DNA of 64,000 nt from Spiribacter halobius (GCF_020883455.1 NZ_CP086615.1:1550001-1614000); one strand, 5' to 3'; shown: positions 26,858 to 36,005, counted from the stretch's first letter. The notes: a model not told the origin generated them from the sequence alone. Translations and numbers: made by a program.

Positions 26858-27547
26858 ATGTGCGGACGCTTCGATCTCTCCCGCAGCGCCGAGGAGGTGC
26901 TGCAGACCTTTCGCGCCCTGGGCGAGGTGCCCTGGGGCGAGCGCTACAACATCGCGCCCGGTCAGGACATCGCCTGCGTGATCGTCGACGTGGGCGGCGA
27001 GCGCCGGCTGGTAGCGGCGCACTGGGGCTTCCGGCCGCGCTTCGCCGCGGGACGTGAGGGCGCGCCGGCGCCGATCAATGCCCGCGCGGAAAAGGTCGCG
27101 GAGTCGGGCTACTTCCGCGACGCCTTCGCCCGCCGCCGCGCCCTGGTGCCGGCGGACGGCTGGTACGAATGGCGGCCGGAGGCCGGGGGCAAGCGTCCCT
27201 ACCGGTTCCGGCACCGGGCCGGATCGGTGCTCGGGCTGGCGGCCATCTGGACGCCGGCGGACGACGTCGCCAGCGGGCGCCGGCTCGCCATCATCACCGA
27301 GCCGGCCCGCGGTGTGGCCAGGGAGGTCCATCCGCGCATGCCGGTGGTGCTCGACCCCGCGTGCTGGGCGGCATGGCTCGATCCCGCGCGCCAGGACCGG
27401 GAAGCCATCCGCTCCGCCGTGCAGGCGCTGCCGGCGGCGGCGCTGGAGGCCTATCCCGTCAGTCGCCGCGTCGGCAACCCGCGCAATGACGATCCCGGGC
27501 TCGTCGCGGCCGAGGGCGAGGCGCTTGCACCGGGCGACGACGCCTGA
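26858..27547 (+). CDS. SRAP domain protein (HMCES/YedK family)
   Basis: This is a 229-residue abasic-site shield that forms a thiazolidine crosslink to AP sites in single-stranded DNA. The catalytic Cys2 is exposed after Met removal (MCGRFDLS). NARAEKVAESGYFRDAF, the glutamate region ADGWYEWRPE and the histidine in VHPRMPVVLD are all intact. Length is normal. It follows the PKHD gene by 54 bases, with no functional link evident. Confidence 0.94.
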   Translation: MCGRFDLSRSAEEVLQTFRALGEVPWGERYNIAPGQDIACVIVDVGGERRLVAAHWGFRPRFAAGREGAPAPINARAEKVAESGYFRDAFARRRALVPADGWYEWRPEAGGKRPYRFRHRAGSVLGLAAIWTPADDVASGRRLAIITEPARGVAREVHPRMPVVLDPACWAAWLDPARQDREAIRSAVQALPAAALEAYPVSRRVGNPRNDDPGLVAAEGEALAPGDDA

Positions 27548-27551
27548 GACC

Positions 27552-28601
27552 TCACTCGTGGGGAATCGGCTCGTCGGTGAGGATGTGCCGCAGGCCCGCG
27601 CACTCCACCAGCGGATCCTCGCAGTTGACGACGATCTGCGAGCGGGCCAGCACGTAGGCGCGCCCGGTGATGTTGTTCTCCACCACGGTGTGCCGGCCTT
27701 CCTGGCGAATGCCGGTGAGCGTGCCGGTGAAGGCGGTCTCCCGTAGCGAGACGGTCTCCAGGCGGTCCCCCGGCTGGATGGTGCCCTCATGGTGCATCAG
27801 CGCGAGCCGGGCCGAGGTGCCCGTGCCCGTGGTGCTGCGGCAGATCACCCCGGGATGGACGTAGGTGGCCGAGCGCGAGCGGTAGAAATGCTCGGCCACG
27901 TGCTCCACCGGGCCCATGAAGTGGAGGAAGGGTAGCGGGCCGACGTCGCCCAGTGTGTAGTGGGAGAAGCCGCCCTCGGCGCGGATGGCCTCGACGATGG
28001 CGTGGGCGCAGGCGGCAAGCCGCGACTCCTCCTCGCGGCTCAGCACGAAGCCGAACTGCGCCGACTCCACCAGCGCGTAGAAGCCCCCGCTGTAGGCGAC
28101 GCTGTAGGTCACCTCGCCGAGACTCGGCACGTGGATGGTGGTGCGGTAGGTGTCGATGTAGCTCGGCAGCCCCTCGCAGGTAACCGCCTCCACCACGCCG
28201 TTGCGCACCCGCGCCGTGACCTGCACCCGGCCGGCGGGCGCCTCCAGGGTGAACGACTGGTCGCCCTCGCGCTTCGGCACCAGGCCGCTCTCGAGCAGGG
28301 CCGTGGCGGTGCACAGCGTGTTGGACCCGGAATAGATCGGGTAGCCCATCACCTCCATGATGATGTAGCCGTGGTCCGCTGCCGGGTCGGTGGCCGGGAC
28401 GATCAGGTCCACCGACATCTCCGGGATGCCGTAGGGCTCGAACAGCAGCAGCTTGCGCAGGCCGTCGGCGTCGTCGCGCAGGTATTCCATCTGCTGGCGG
28501 ACGCTCTCTCCGGGCAGGGCGCGGATGCCGCCGGTGACGATCCGGCTGACGTCGCCGCCGGCGTGGGTATCCATCACCTGCAGGGTAAGGGGGTGGCTCA
28601 C
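27552..28601 (-). CDS. Proline racemase/hydroxyproline epimerase family protein with Ser/Thr at the catalytic positions
   Basis: The protein has 349 residues. The family frame is clear: MDTHAGGDVSRIVTGGI, IPEMSVDLIVPATDP and TGTGTSARLALMHHEG. Family members use two opposed catalytic residues: Cys/Cys or Ser/Cys in racemases and epimerases, and Cys/Thr in trans-3-hydroxyproline dehydratases. Here the first position is Ser (YSGSNTLCTATALLES) and the second is Thr (CRSTTGTGTSA). The product is therefore uncertain. The GTG start overlaps the upstream MDR gene's stop as GTGA, showing translational coupling and probably a shared pathway. Confidence 0.85.
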   Translation of the reverse strand: MSHPLTLQVMDTHAGGDVSRIVTGGIRALPGESVRQQMEYLRDDADGLRKLLLFEPYGIPEMSVDLIVPATDPAADHGYIIMEVMGYPIYSGSNTLCTATALLESGLVPKREGDQSFTLEAPAGRVQVTARVRNGVVEAVTCEGLPSYIDTYRTTIHVPSLGEVTYSVAYSGGFYALVESAQFGFVLSREEESRLAACAHAIVEAIRAEGGFSHYTLGDVGPLPFLHFMGPVEHVAEHFYRSRSATYVHPGVICRSTTGTGTSARLALMHHEGTIQPGDRLETVSLRETAFTGTLTGIRQEGRHTVVENNITGRAYVLARSQIVVNCEDPLVECAGLRHILTDEPIPHE

Positions 28602-29761
28602 GACTGGCCCTCCAGTGCGAACCGGGCGCCGTGGGCGTCCCACTCCGAGTCCGGCACGATGACGATCTTGCCGAGATAGTCGCTGCCGCGATGGACGAAG
28701 TAGTCCTCGGCCTCGCGCAGGTGGGAGAGCCGGAAGGCGGCGTGCAGCACGGGCCTGAGCTGCCCGCCACGGATCCACGCCACCAGCTGCTCGGCCTCCT
28801 CGCGGGTGCCATGGGAGACGCCGAAGATCCGCACCTGGTAGAGATAGATCCGCGTCCACATGATCTCGCTGACATTGCCCGCGCTGGCGCCGGCGATGCT
28901 GAGGCGCGGGTAGGTCCGGCGCGCGCGCATGTCGAAGATCATCGTGTCGATGAAATGGTCGGTGAGCTCGCCGCCGGCGAGATCCATGACCGCGTCGATG
29001 GGCCGGTCGCCGGTGGCCGCGCGCACGCGCTCGACGAAGGTACTCATGTCGGAGCGGTCCAGTACGGCCTCGGCGCCGAGCTCGAGCAGCGCCTGGGCCT
29101 TGCCGGGCTGGCTCACGGCATAGGGAATCGCCCCGATGGCACGGCAGAGCTGGATCAGTGCGGTGCCGACGCCGCCGCTGGCGCCGGTCACCAGCACCCG
29201 CTCGCCAGCCTGGACGCCGGCGGCGGTCAGCATGTGGTAGCCGGTCTGGTAGGAGCACATGCCGAGGGAGGCGAGCTCCGCATCGGCGAGCTCCGGGTTG
29301 TCCACGCGATGGAACTGATCCGAGGGTACCGCGATGTACTCGGCAAAGCCGCCGTCGGCGCCGTGCCCGTAGTAGTCCGGGGTCAGGTTGATGTCCCGCC
29401 GGGCGTCCGCGTAGAGATTGAAATCGAGCAGCCCGCGCTCGCCGATTCGCCCGCTATCGACGCCTTCGCCCGCGGCCACCACCCGACCGACCACGTCCGC
29501 GCCCTGGATGCGCGGGAAGGTCAGCGTCGGCGCGCCGCCCATGGCGAAGGACGTCACTTCGCCGCGCTCCCGGGTGGGGTAGAGCCCCTCGCGGGCCTTG
29601 CGGTCGGTGTTGTTCTTGGCCGTGGCCGTCACCTTGACCAGGACCTGGCCCGGGCCGGGGTGCGGCACGGGGACGTCCTCGCGATAGACCAGGCTGTCGG
29701 TGCCGCCATGGCCGGTCAGCAGCATGGCCGCCATGGTGGTGGGAATGTTGTCGGCGCTCAC
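28598..29761 (-). CDS. MDR-superfamily zinc-type alcohol dehydrogenase/quinone oxidoreductase
   Basis: The protein has 387 residues. The GroES-like domain (about 10-150) has VPVPHPGPGQVLVKVTATAKNN and the Rossmann domain (about 175-320) has VTGASGGVGTALIQLCRAIG, an NADP(H)-binding pattern. Typical catalytic zinc cysteine/histidine ligands are not evident (ATAKNNTDRKAREG), suggesting a zinc-independent quinone-reductase-like enzyme. The start is GTG at 29761 with GGAG eight bases upstream. It is coupled to the proline-racemase-family gene by a 4-base overlap, so the pair may act on the same carbonyl or hydroxy-amino-acid metabolite. Confidence 0.85.
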   Translation of the reverse strand: MSADNIPTTMAAMLLTGHGGTDSLVYREDVPVPHPGPGQVLVKVTATAKNNTDRKAREGLYPTRERGEVTSFAMGGAPTLTFPRIQGADVVGRVVAAGEGVDSGRIGERGLLDFNLYADARRDINLTPDYYGHGADGGFAEYIAVPSDQFHRVDNPELADAELASLGMCSYQTGYHMLTAAGVQAGERVLVTGASGGVGTALIQLCRAIGAIPYAVSQPGKAQALLELGAEAVLDRSDMSTFVERVRAATGDRPIDAVMDLAGGELTDHFIDTMIFDMRARRTYPRLSIAGASAGNVSEIMWTRIYLYQVRIFGVSHGTREEAEQLVAWIRGGQLRPVLHAAFRLSHLREAEDYFVHRGSDYLGKIVIVPDSEWDAHGARFALEGQS

Positions 29762-29852
29762 GGCGCAGTCTCCTTCGGATCGGTGGACAAACCCCCGAAT
29801 ATGGGCCCTCGGCGAGGGTCGGGGAAAGGGGTGGGGCGATGGGCGGGGCGGG

Positions 29853-32705
29853 TCACCATGGCGCCGTTCCGGCGTCTCCGCCCGGCGGCCGGTACACCCG
29901 GTAGCCGCCCCGGCCCGTGTGCTTGGCCTGATACATCGCCTGATCGGCCTGGTGGATCAGCGTTTCACCATCCACCGGCTCCGGCTGTGGGTAGAAGCTC
30001 ACGCCAGCGCTGGCGGTAACGCGCAGGGAGAGCCCATCCACGGCCAGCGGCTCGGCCAGCGCCGCCAGCAGGCGCTCCAGGGATTCCAGCGCGGCCGCCT
30101 GGTCGGCCAGGTTGCCCAGGAGCACCACGAACTCGTCCCCGCCGACGCGGGCGGCGGTGTCGGTTTCCCGCAGGTTGCGCCGCATGACGTCCGCGAGCTC
30201 CCGCAGCAGGGCATCGCCGGTGGCATGGCCGTAGGTGTCATTCACCGGCTTGAAGCCGTTCAGGTCGAGGTACACCACCGCCACCAGACTGCCCTGGCGC
30301 CGCGCCAGGGCGCGCTCCCGCTCCAGCCGATCCGCGAGCAGGGCCCGGTTCGGGAGCCCCGTGAGGCTGTCGTAGTGGGCGATGTGGTGCAGATGCCGCT
30401 CGGTCTCCTTGAACGCGGTCACGTCGCGGATGTAGCCGTGCCAGAGCACGCTGCCGTCGGCCATGCGCTCGGGGTCGGCATGGCCCTCGAGCCAGAGCGT
30501 TCGCCCATCGGGCAGCAACGCGCGGTACTGCTCGTTCCAGGGCATGACCTGCTCGAACGAGGCCTGAATGCCGGCGGCCACGCGCTCGCGATCCTCGGGG
30601 TGGATCAGCTCGAAGGCGCGGGACGGCTCCTCGATAATGTCCCGGGGCGTGAGGCCGTAGAGCTCCCGCACGCCCTCGCTGACGTAGGGAAACGCGAAGC
30701 GCCCGTCGGGCCACTGCCGATACTGGTAGACCACGCCTGGCACCTTGGCCACCATCTGCTGCAGCCGCGCCAGCAGCTCGTCCACCTGCAGCTGGGCCTC
30801 CTTGCGGGCGGTGATCTCCAGATGCGTGCCGAAGATCCACTGCGGGCGGCCGTCGTCGGTGCGGCTGATCAGCCGGCCGCGATCCAGGATCCACACCCAG
30901 TGGCCATCGCGGTGGCGCATGCGGACCTCGCTCTCGTAGGCATCGGTCTCGCCGGCGAAGTGGCGCTGCAGCGCGTCCTCGCTGCGAGCAAGGTCCTCCG
31001 GGTGCGTATGGCGGATCCAGGTGTCGATGCTGATCGGGGCGAGCTCTTCCAGGGTGTAGCCGATGATGGAGGCCCAGCGCTCGTTCAGGCGCACCTCGCC
31101 GGTCTGCACGTTCCACTCCCAGGTGCCCGCGCCGGTGCCCCAGATGATGTTGGCGAAGCGCTCGCGCTCCTGCCTCAGCTCATCCTCGAAGGCCTTGCGC
31201 TGGGTAACGTCCGTCTCGATGGCGATGAACCCCTCAAGGGCGCCGCGCTCGTTGTGCAGTGGGCTGCAGTTGATGTGTACCCAGTAGCTGGCGCCGTCGC
31301 GACGATAGTTGACCAGCTCGGCCTCGAAGCCTCGCCCCTCTGCCACGGCCGCGGCCATGCGGGCGCCGGTGTTCCGATCGGAGTCGGAGCCGCACAGCAC
31401 CTCGCCCGGCTTGCGGCCAAGCATCGCCTCGAGCGGATAGCCGGTAAGCCGCGTGAAGCCGTCGTTCACCCACTCGGTGCGCCCCAGCGGATCGGTGATG
31501 ATCACGCCATTGGTACTGTTGCTGGCCACCCGGGACAGGCGGGCGATGGGCTGCGTGAGCAGCCGGCTGAGGGGGCGGGCCAGCAGCGTGGCGAGGGCGA
31601 ATACACCGGCAAGCATGCCGAACAGGCGGATGCCCTCGCGTTGCACCCGTTGCACGACTGCGGCCGCGGCCTGCTCGGACACCACGCTGTTCGCCGGTCC
31701 GTTGCCCCGAACCGGAACGGTCGCGCGGTAGCGTCCCGCTTTCCAGCGTTGCATGGGGTTGGTCACGCCCACGGGGGCCCAGTGGAGAAGCCCGGGTACC
31801 GTCCCCCGCGCCGCAACCGGCATTCGTGCGAGCTCCATCACCGGACCGTCAGCAGCGAGCACGCGCCCCTCGCCGTCGAGCACGGCGAGGCCGATGTCCG
31901 GCCGCAGTCGTGCCTCGGCAAGCAGGCGTAGCCACTCTTTCTCTCCGGCGACCTCCCGGGTGGCCACGTGTGCTGCCACCTCCTGTGCCCGGTCCCGGAG
32001 GCGTGCCGCGAGGGCCGTCTCTTCCTGGGAGCGGATGCGGGAACCCTGGTAGAGGGTGGGCAGCGAGGCCGCGGCGAGCGTCAGCAGCACGAGCACGTGG
32101 AACAGTACGGCCTGCAGCTGCGTCGGCCCCATGAACCGTCGGACGTGCGGACGCCGCCAGAGCTCCACGGCCAGCAGCGACAGACCCGCCAGCAGGGCGT
32201 TGAAGAGCCCGTTCAGGGGCTGCTTCAGCGCCAGCAGCGTGGTGGCATCCCATGGCATGCCAAGCAGACCGCGATAGCAGACCAGGACCAGCGGCACGCC
32301 CACCGCAATCCAGAAGACCAGATCCGACATCAGCACGCTGTGCCAGCCGCGGCGGTAGAGCAGTGTCACCACGCCCGCCTCGGCGAGTAGCGAGAGGAGA
32401 GCATAGGGATGTCCCCAGAGGGGCAGGGTGGCAAGCCCGCCGGCCAGGGCCACCACGAGCGCGCCGGCGCCGACCACGGGCACTGCCAGCATGACGGCAA
32501 CGGACCCGAACAGGAACTCCACCCCGAAGAAAACCGGGATGCGGATGGCCATGCCCGCGGCCGAGAGCAGGCAAAGGCCGAGTGTGATCAATACCCGGCT
32601 GCCCCACCCGGCCGGCAGCAGGCGACTTGCGCCAACCGTCACGTCTTGACCGTTCTGCTTATCCGCCCTGCCCCTGACCACAAGCTTACGCCGTGAGCCG
32701 CGCAT
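29853..32705 (-). CDS. Membrane-anchored multi-PAS diguanylate cyclase
   Basis: The protein has 950 residues. Five to six N-terminal membrane helices (about 35-215; LLSAAGMAIRIPVFFGVEFL, VMLAVPVVGAGALVVALAGG) are followed by a periplasmic or extracytoplasmic stretch and another helix (about 355-380). Three PAS/PAC units (about 395-515, 520-640, 650-765) and GGDEF (about 775-940) complete it. The active site is ARVGGDEFVVLL, and RETD five residues before it is an intact RxxD feedback site. YDSLTGLPNRALLADRL and YLDLNGFKPVND are normal. An active, membrane-sensing cyclase is inferred. Its start codon lies inside the degenerate ssrA-flank repeat, so it was probably the original downstream neighbour of ssrA. 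Confidence 0.88.
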   Translation of the reverse strand: MRGSRRKLVVRGRADKQNGQDVTVGASRLLPAGWGSRVLITLGLCLLSAAGMAIRIPVFFGVEFLFGSVAVMLAVPVVGAGALVVALAGGLATLPLWGHPYALLSLLAEAGVVTLLYRRGWHSVLMSDLVFWIAVGVPLVLVCYRGLLGMPWDATTLLALKQPLNGLFNALLAGLSLLAVELWRRPHVRRFMGPTQLQAVLFHVLVLLTLAAASLPTLYQGSRIRSQEETALAARLRDRAQEVAAHVATREVAGEKEWLRLLAEARLRPDIGLAVLDGEGRVLAADGPVMELARMPVAARGTVPGLLHWAPVGVTNPMQRWKAGRYRATVPVRGNGPANSVVSEQAAAAVVQRVQREGIRLFGMLAGVFALATLLARPLSRLLTQPIARLSRVASNSTNGVIITDPLGRTEWVNDGFTRLTGYPLEAMLGRKPGEVLCGSDSDRNTGARMAAAVAEGRGFEAELVNYRRDGASYWVHINCSPLHNERGALEGFIAIETDVTQRKAFEDELRQERERFANIIWGTGAGTWEWNVQTGEVRLNERWASIIGYTLEELAPISIDTWIRHTHPEDLARSEDALQRHFAGETDAYESEVRMRHRDGHWVWILDRGRLISRTDDGRPQWIFGTHLEITARKEAQLQVDELLARLQQMVAKVPGVVYQYRQWPDGRFAFPYVSEGVRELYGLTPRDIIEEPSRAFELIHPEDRERVAAGIQASFEQVMPWNEQYRALLPDGRTLWLEGHADPERMADGSVLWHGYIRDVTAFKETERHLHHIAHYDSLTGLPNRALLADRLERERALARRQGSLVAVVYLDLNGFKPVNDTYGHATGDALLRELADVMRRNLRETDTAARVGGDEFVVLLGNLADQAAALESLERLLAALAEPLAVDGLSLRVTASAGVSFYPQPEPVDGETLIHQADQAMYQAKHTGRGGYRVYRPPGGDAGTAPW

Positions 32706-32791
32706 CGCCAGCCCGACGCAACAGCAGCAGCGCGCTCAGTAAAAGAAGACCCGGCGCGAGGCCGGGCCCGGGTAGAGGGTGGAGGCGGCGG
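32690..32791. repeat. Displaced copy of ssrA 3' end, terminator and flank (direct repeat copy A)
   Basis: This stretch is about 85% identical to 36718-36818 (about 14 differences in 102). It contains the equivalent of the ssrA terminator (GACCCGGC...GCCGGGCC, 32748-32768) and the last ~15 nt of ssrA (GGTGGAGGCGGCGG), where the match stops. An A/T-rich tract (AAATTTTTGAATCAAAAGG) follows immediately. It looks like the far boundary of DNA inserted at the ssrA 3' end. Confidence 0.8.
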
Positions 32792-32874
32792 CAAGCACAT
32801 AAATTTTTGAATCAAAAGGTTCTGGTGCTAAACGCTAGAAATGCCCCGTCAACCGACCCCCCCCGCATCCCGAA

Positions 32875-33540
32875 TCACTGACTGGCCGTCGAACCATCAT
32901 GCGTGAGCAGATCGACGACCTGCTGGTCCGTGAGCTGGGAGAAATCGCGGTAGAAAGAACCGATTGCGTGGAAGGGATATGGCGTATGAAGGCAGACGAT
33001 TTCATCGACCTCATGCGCGAGCGACTGCAACGTGTCCTCCGGGGCCACGGGCACCGCAAGAACGAGCCGCGCCGGCCTGCTTCGGCGCAGCGCGCGCACG
33101 GCCGCGCGGACCGTCGCCCCGGTGGCGATGCCGTCATCGACGAGGATGGCGGTAGTGCCGGTGGTCGCGACGCGGTCACGGCCCTGCAGGTACCGGTCGC
33201 GGCGGCGCTCGATCTCGGCCAGTTCGCGCTCCTGGAGGCGGCTGAACGCCTCTTCGCTGACGCCGGCCATGCGCCAGACATCCGTGTTGACGATCACCTC
33301 CGGGTGCTCGCCATCGACCACGGCCGCCAGCGCCAGTTCGGGCTGGTACGGGACACCGATCTTGCGGACCAGCACGAGATCCAGCGGGGCGGCGAGGGCG
33401 CGCGCGATCTCGGCGGCGACCGGTACGCCACCGCGCGGCAACGCGAGGACGACCGGATCGACGTAGTCACGCGTGGCCAGTTCACGGGCCAGTTGGCGGC
33501 CCGCCTCGACGCGGTCGGTGAAGATCCATCCTCTGTCCAT
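32875..33540 (-). CDS. Phosphoribosyltransferase family protein
   Basis: The protein has 221 residues. The PRPP-binding loop is ILVDDGIATGATVRAAVRAL (about 128-147), with an N-terminal VLALPRGGVPVAAEIARAL and LVLVRKIGVPYQPELALAAV. This is the type of orphan phosphoribosyltransferase often encoded with dienelactone hydrolase or PRPP synthase genes; the base substrate is unknown. It lies in the ssrA-bounded segment with a PRPP-synthetase-like gene, so a shared PRPP role is plausible. It is divergent from the kinase gene at 33694. Confidence 0.85.
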   Translation of the reverse strand: MDRGWIFTDRVEAGRQLARELATRDYVDPVVLALPRGGVPVAAEIARALAAPLDLVLVRKIGVPYQPELALAAVVDGEHPEVIVNTDVWRMAGVSEEAFSRLQERELAEIERRRDRYLQGRDRVATTGTTAILVDDGIATGATVRAAVRALRRSRPARLVLAVPVAPEDTLQSLAHEVDEIVCLHTPYPFHAIGSFYRDFSQLTDQQVVDLLTHDGSTASQ

Positions 33541-33693
33541 GGAAACACCCTTTTCAGTCCGGCAACGGCCGGCGACAGCAAACGCCTGCTGATGCGGGCC
33601 CCGGCAGACGCATGAATACTTTTCACGGCCTCCCGCGCCATGCCCTTAGCATAGGCGTCATCCGAACCAGGCGACCCCGAGTCCCGAATCCTG

Positions 33694-34758
33694 ATGAGCA
33701 CGGACGAGCGCAAACCTTCGAGTACGATTCCGACCGCGGAGCGGGTGGCTTTTCTGCGCGATCCGAATTCGTATCCAGGCGACGTGCGCCACGTGGAGAC
33801 GCGCGAAACGCGGATGTCCTGGGTGTTTCTGACCAGGGAGCGCGTCTACAAGCTGAAAAAACCCATCCGTGATCGCTGGCTCGACCTCACCACCCCCGAG
33901 GCCCGCGAGCGCAACGCCCGCGAGGAGGTGCGGCTCAATCGCCGGCTCGCGCCGGACGTCTATATCGGAACGGCGCGACTGACCGTCGGGGCCGGCGGCG
34001 AGCTGGCCATCGACGGCGCCGGCGAGTCGATCGACTGGCTGGTGGTCATGCGGCGCCTGCCCGACGAACGGATGCTCGACCGGCTCATCATCGAGAACCG
34101 GGTCCATCCCGAAGAAATCGAAACCCTGGCGAGCCGCCTGATGGCCTTTTATCGCGATTGCGCGCCCGCAGCACTCACGGTGGATGAGCACCTCGCGCTG
34201 TTCCGGGAGCAGCAGCGACTCAACCGCGACGTCCTGGCGCACCCCCGCGTCGCACCCGAGCTCGACCGGGCGGCCGCAGCCCTCGACACGATGGACCGGT
34301 TTCTCACCGATGAGACGGATCTGCTCGCGACGAGAGTGCATGGCGGACATATCGTCGAAGGGCACGGCGACCTGCGCGCGGAACACGTCTGCCTTGAGCC
34401 GACGCCGGTGGTCATCGACTGCCTGGAGTTCAACCGTGCGCTGCGGCTGGTCGATCCCTTCGATGAAATCACCGACCTCGCGCTGGAGTGCCGACGCCTC
34501 GGTGCGCACTGGATCGGTACCCTGTTGCTGGATCGCTGTGTGGCCGCGCTCGGCGAGCGGCCACCCGGGCGGCTGCTGGACTTCTACACCGTCATGCGCG
34601 CCTGCCTGCGGGCACGCCTGGCCATCCGCCATCTGCTCGAGCCCGATCCGCGGACGCCCGAACGGTGGCTGCCGCTCGCCCGCGAATATCTCGCGGTCGC
34701 CGATACCGCGTGTCTCAGGCTGCGGGCCCCTCGAGCAGATCGACCAGCGACCCGTTGA
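33694..34758 (+). CDS. COG2187-type aminoglycoside-phosphotransferase-fold kinase
   Basis: The protein has 354 residues with a protein-kinase-like fold. RVYKLKKPIRDRWLDLTTPEAR carries the candidate ATP lysine, and the catalytic loop is VEGHGDLRAEHVCL with the metal-binding VIDCLEFNRALR. The C-terminal LALECRRLGAHWIG is also typical. I know the family chiefly as one half of larger proteins fused to a P-loop kinase; that second half is absent and the frame ends cleanly at 34758, overlapping the convergent PRPP-synthetase-like gene by 44 bases. The substrate is unknown, and antibiotic resistance should not be inferred. Confidence 0.8.
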   Translation: MSTDERKPSSTIPTAERVAFLRDPNSYPGDVRHVETRETRMSWVFLTRERVYKLKKPIRDRWLDLTTPEARERNAREEVRLNRRLAPDVYIGTARLTVGAGGELAIDGAGESIDWLVVMRRLPDERMLDRLIIENRVHPEEIETLASRLMAFYRDCAPAALTVDEHLALFREQQRLNRDVLAHPRVAPELDRAAAALDTMDRFLTDETDLLATRVHGGHIVEGHGDLRAEHVCLEPTPVVIDCLEFNRALRLVDPFDEITDLALECRRLGAHWIGTLLLDRCVAALGERPPGRLLDFYTVMRACLRARLAIRHLLEPDPRTPERWLPLAREYLAVADTACLRLRAPRADRPATR

Positions 34759-35695
34759 CGTGGCAACGGCGGATCGCCTCCGCGAACAAGGGGGCACTGC
34801 TGACGATCTCGACACGGCGGGAGACCGGTCCATCGGGCAGGCGAAACGGCGGCACCGTATCCGTCACCATGAGTCCGTCGATGCGGCGATCGGCGACGAC
34901 GGACGCGGCGTCACCCGTGAACAGCCCGTGCGCCGCCAGCCCCCGCACGCTCACGGCACCCTGGTCGCGACAAGCCACGGCGGCGCGCAGCATCGTGTGT
35001 CCGGTGCTGATCAGGTCATCCACGATCAGTACATGCGCCCCGCTGACATCGCCGATCAGCAGGTCGCCGGTGACCCGGCCGGCGCTGCGTCGCTTGTCCA
35101 TGAAAGCGAACCCGCACGCCCGCCCGCAGATGGCCTCCAGCATCTCCAGAAAGAGCCGGGCACGCTTGACACCGCCGGGATCCGGCGAGACCACGACGAC
35201 CGGTTCATCGCCGAGTCGCTCGGCCAGCTGGCGCGCGAACAGCCGGCGCGTATCAAGCGCATGGGCGCGACAGCGGAATGCGTTCTGGAATGCCGCCAGG
35301 TTGTGCACGTCCAGCGCCATTACCGCGTCGACGCCCATGGCCTCGATGAGCTGGGCCATGTAACGGGTGGTCACCGGATCGCGGGGTTTGGTCTGGCGAT
35401 CCTTGCGGGCATAGGCGAGGTACGGCATGACCGCCGTCACCCGCGCCGCGCCACCCTCCACGACGGCGCCCAGGAAGAACAGCAGGCGGCAGAGCCGGTC
35501 ATGCACACTCTGCGCCGAATCGGAATACAGGCTCTCGATTACGTAGACGTCCTCGCCGCGGACGCCGACCATCGGGCGCGCCTTGTGCTCGCCGTCCTCG
35601 AACCGGCGTTCCTCATGCTCGGCCAGCGGCACGCCGAGCACCGCCGCGATGTGTTCGCCGAGACCGTGGCGCGAATCGAGTGCGAAAAGCTGCAT
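34715..35695 (-). CDS. Ribose-phosphate pyrophosphokinase-like protein
   Basis: The protein has 326 residues and makes PRPP from ribose-5-phosphate and ATP if functional. Family marks are the N-terminal QLFALDSRHGLGEHIAAVLG, RFEDGEHKARP in place of FxDGE, MPYLAYARKDRQTKPRDPVT, MALDVHNLAAFQNAF, VVSPDPGGVKRA and the PRPP loop VLIVDDLISTGHTMLRAA. It differs from the housekeeping Prs type (DLHADQIQGFF region), so it is probably a second, accessory enzyme. An in-frame ATG at 35737 would add 14 residues. It shares the segment with a phosphoribosyltransferase. Confidence 0.85.
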   Translation of the reverse strand: MQLFALDSRHGLGEHIAAVLGVPLAEHEERRFEDGEHKARPMVGVRGEDVYVIESLYSDSAQSVHDRLCRLLFFLGAVVEGGAARVTAVMPYLAYARKDRQTKPRDPVTTRYMAQLIEAMGVDAVMALDVHNLAAFQNAFRCRAHALDTRRLFARQLAERLGDEPVVVVSPDPGGVKRARLFLEMLEAICGRACGFAFMDKRRSAGRVTGDLLIGDVSGAHVLIVDDLISTGHTMLRAAVACRDQGAVSVRGLAAHGLFTGDAASVVADRRIDGLMVTDTVPPFRLPDGPVSRRVEIVSSAPLFAEAIRRCHVNGSLVDLLEGPAA

Positions 35696-35759
35696 GCCGG
35701 GAGTATAGGTCCACTCGGGGAGATTGCGGTCAGGCATCGACACGCCCGCAGTCCACGGT

Positions 35760-36005
35760 TCACGTACCCTGACCGGCGCTTTGCACCGGGTCATCGAATC
35801 TCCGGACGAACCCGCGATCCAGCCTGCGCTTGAGCCACGGCGCGGCGCGCCCGATGAGCCAGAAGCGGCCAGACAGCAGCAGCCCAGAGGGATCGCCGAG
35901 ATCGAGAACCGATAACCAGCGGCGCTGAGGCCGGGCGCGAAGTGTTGAAGCGCGATTACCAGACCCACGCGCGGATCGCGCGCGCGAGCGCGACACCGGT
36001 TTGGT
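35760..36005 (-). pseudogene. C-terminal remnant resembling a FAD/NAD(P)-dependent oxidoreductase
   Basis: A minus-strand fragment of about 70 codons reads RARPQRRWLSVLDLGDPSG, then SGRFWLIGRAAPWLKRRLDR and GFVRRF. That resembles the tail of pyridine-nucleotide oxidoreductases (PQRRxLSLLxxGD...GRxxWxxKDWIDRRFV). No N-terminal two thirds exist and no start codon has a ribosome site. It fills the 35.7-36.1 kb gap, where I see nothing else. Confidence 0.35.

Noticed and set aside
27552-29258. 568-codon reading of the proline-racemase frame
   Set aside because: The extra N-terminal 220 codons are an out-of-frame shadow of the MDR gene. The GTGA overlap marks the real start.
32775-32800. A second tRNA or tmRNA gene at the far repeat
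   Set aside because: Only the last ~15 nt of ssrA are represented; there is no acceptor partner, T-loop or D-arm.
33694-34758. Aminoglycoside resistance gene
   Set aside because: The fold is shared, but the sequence belongs to the COG2187-type group, which is not known to confer resistance.
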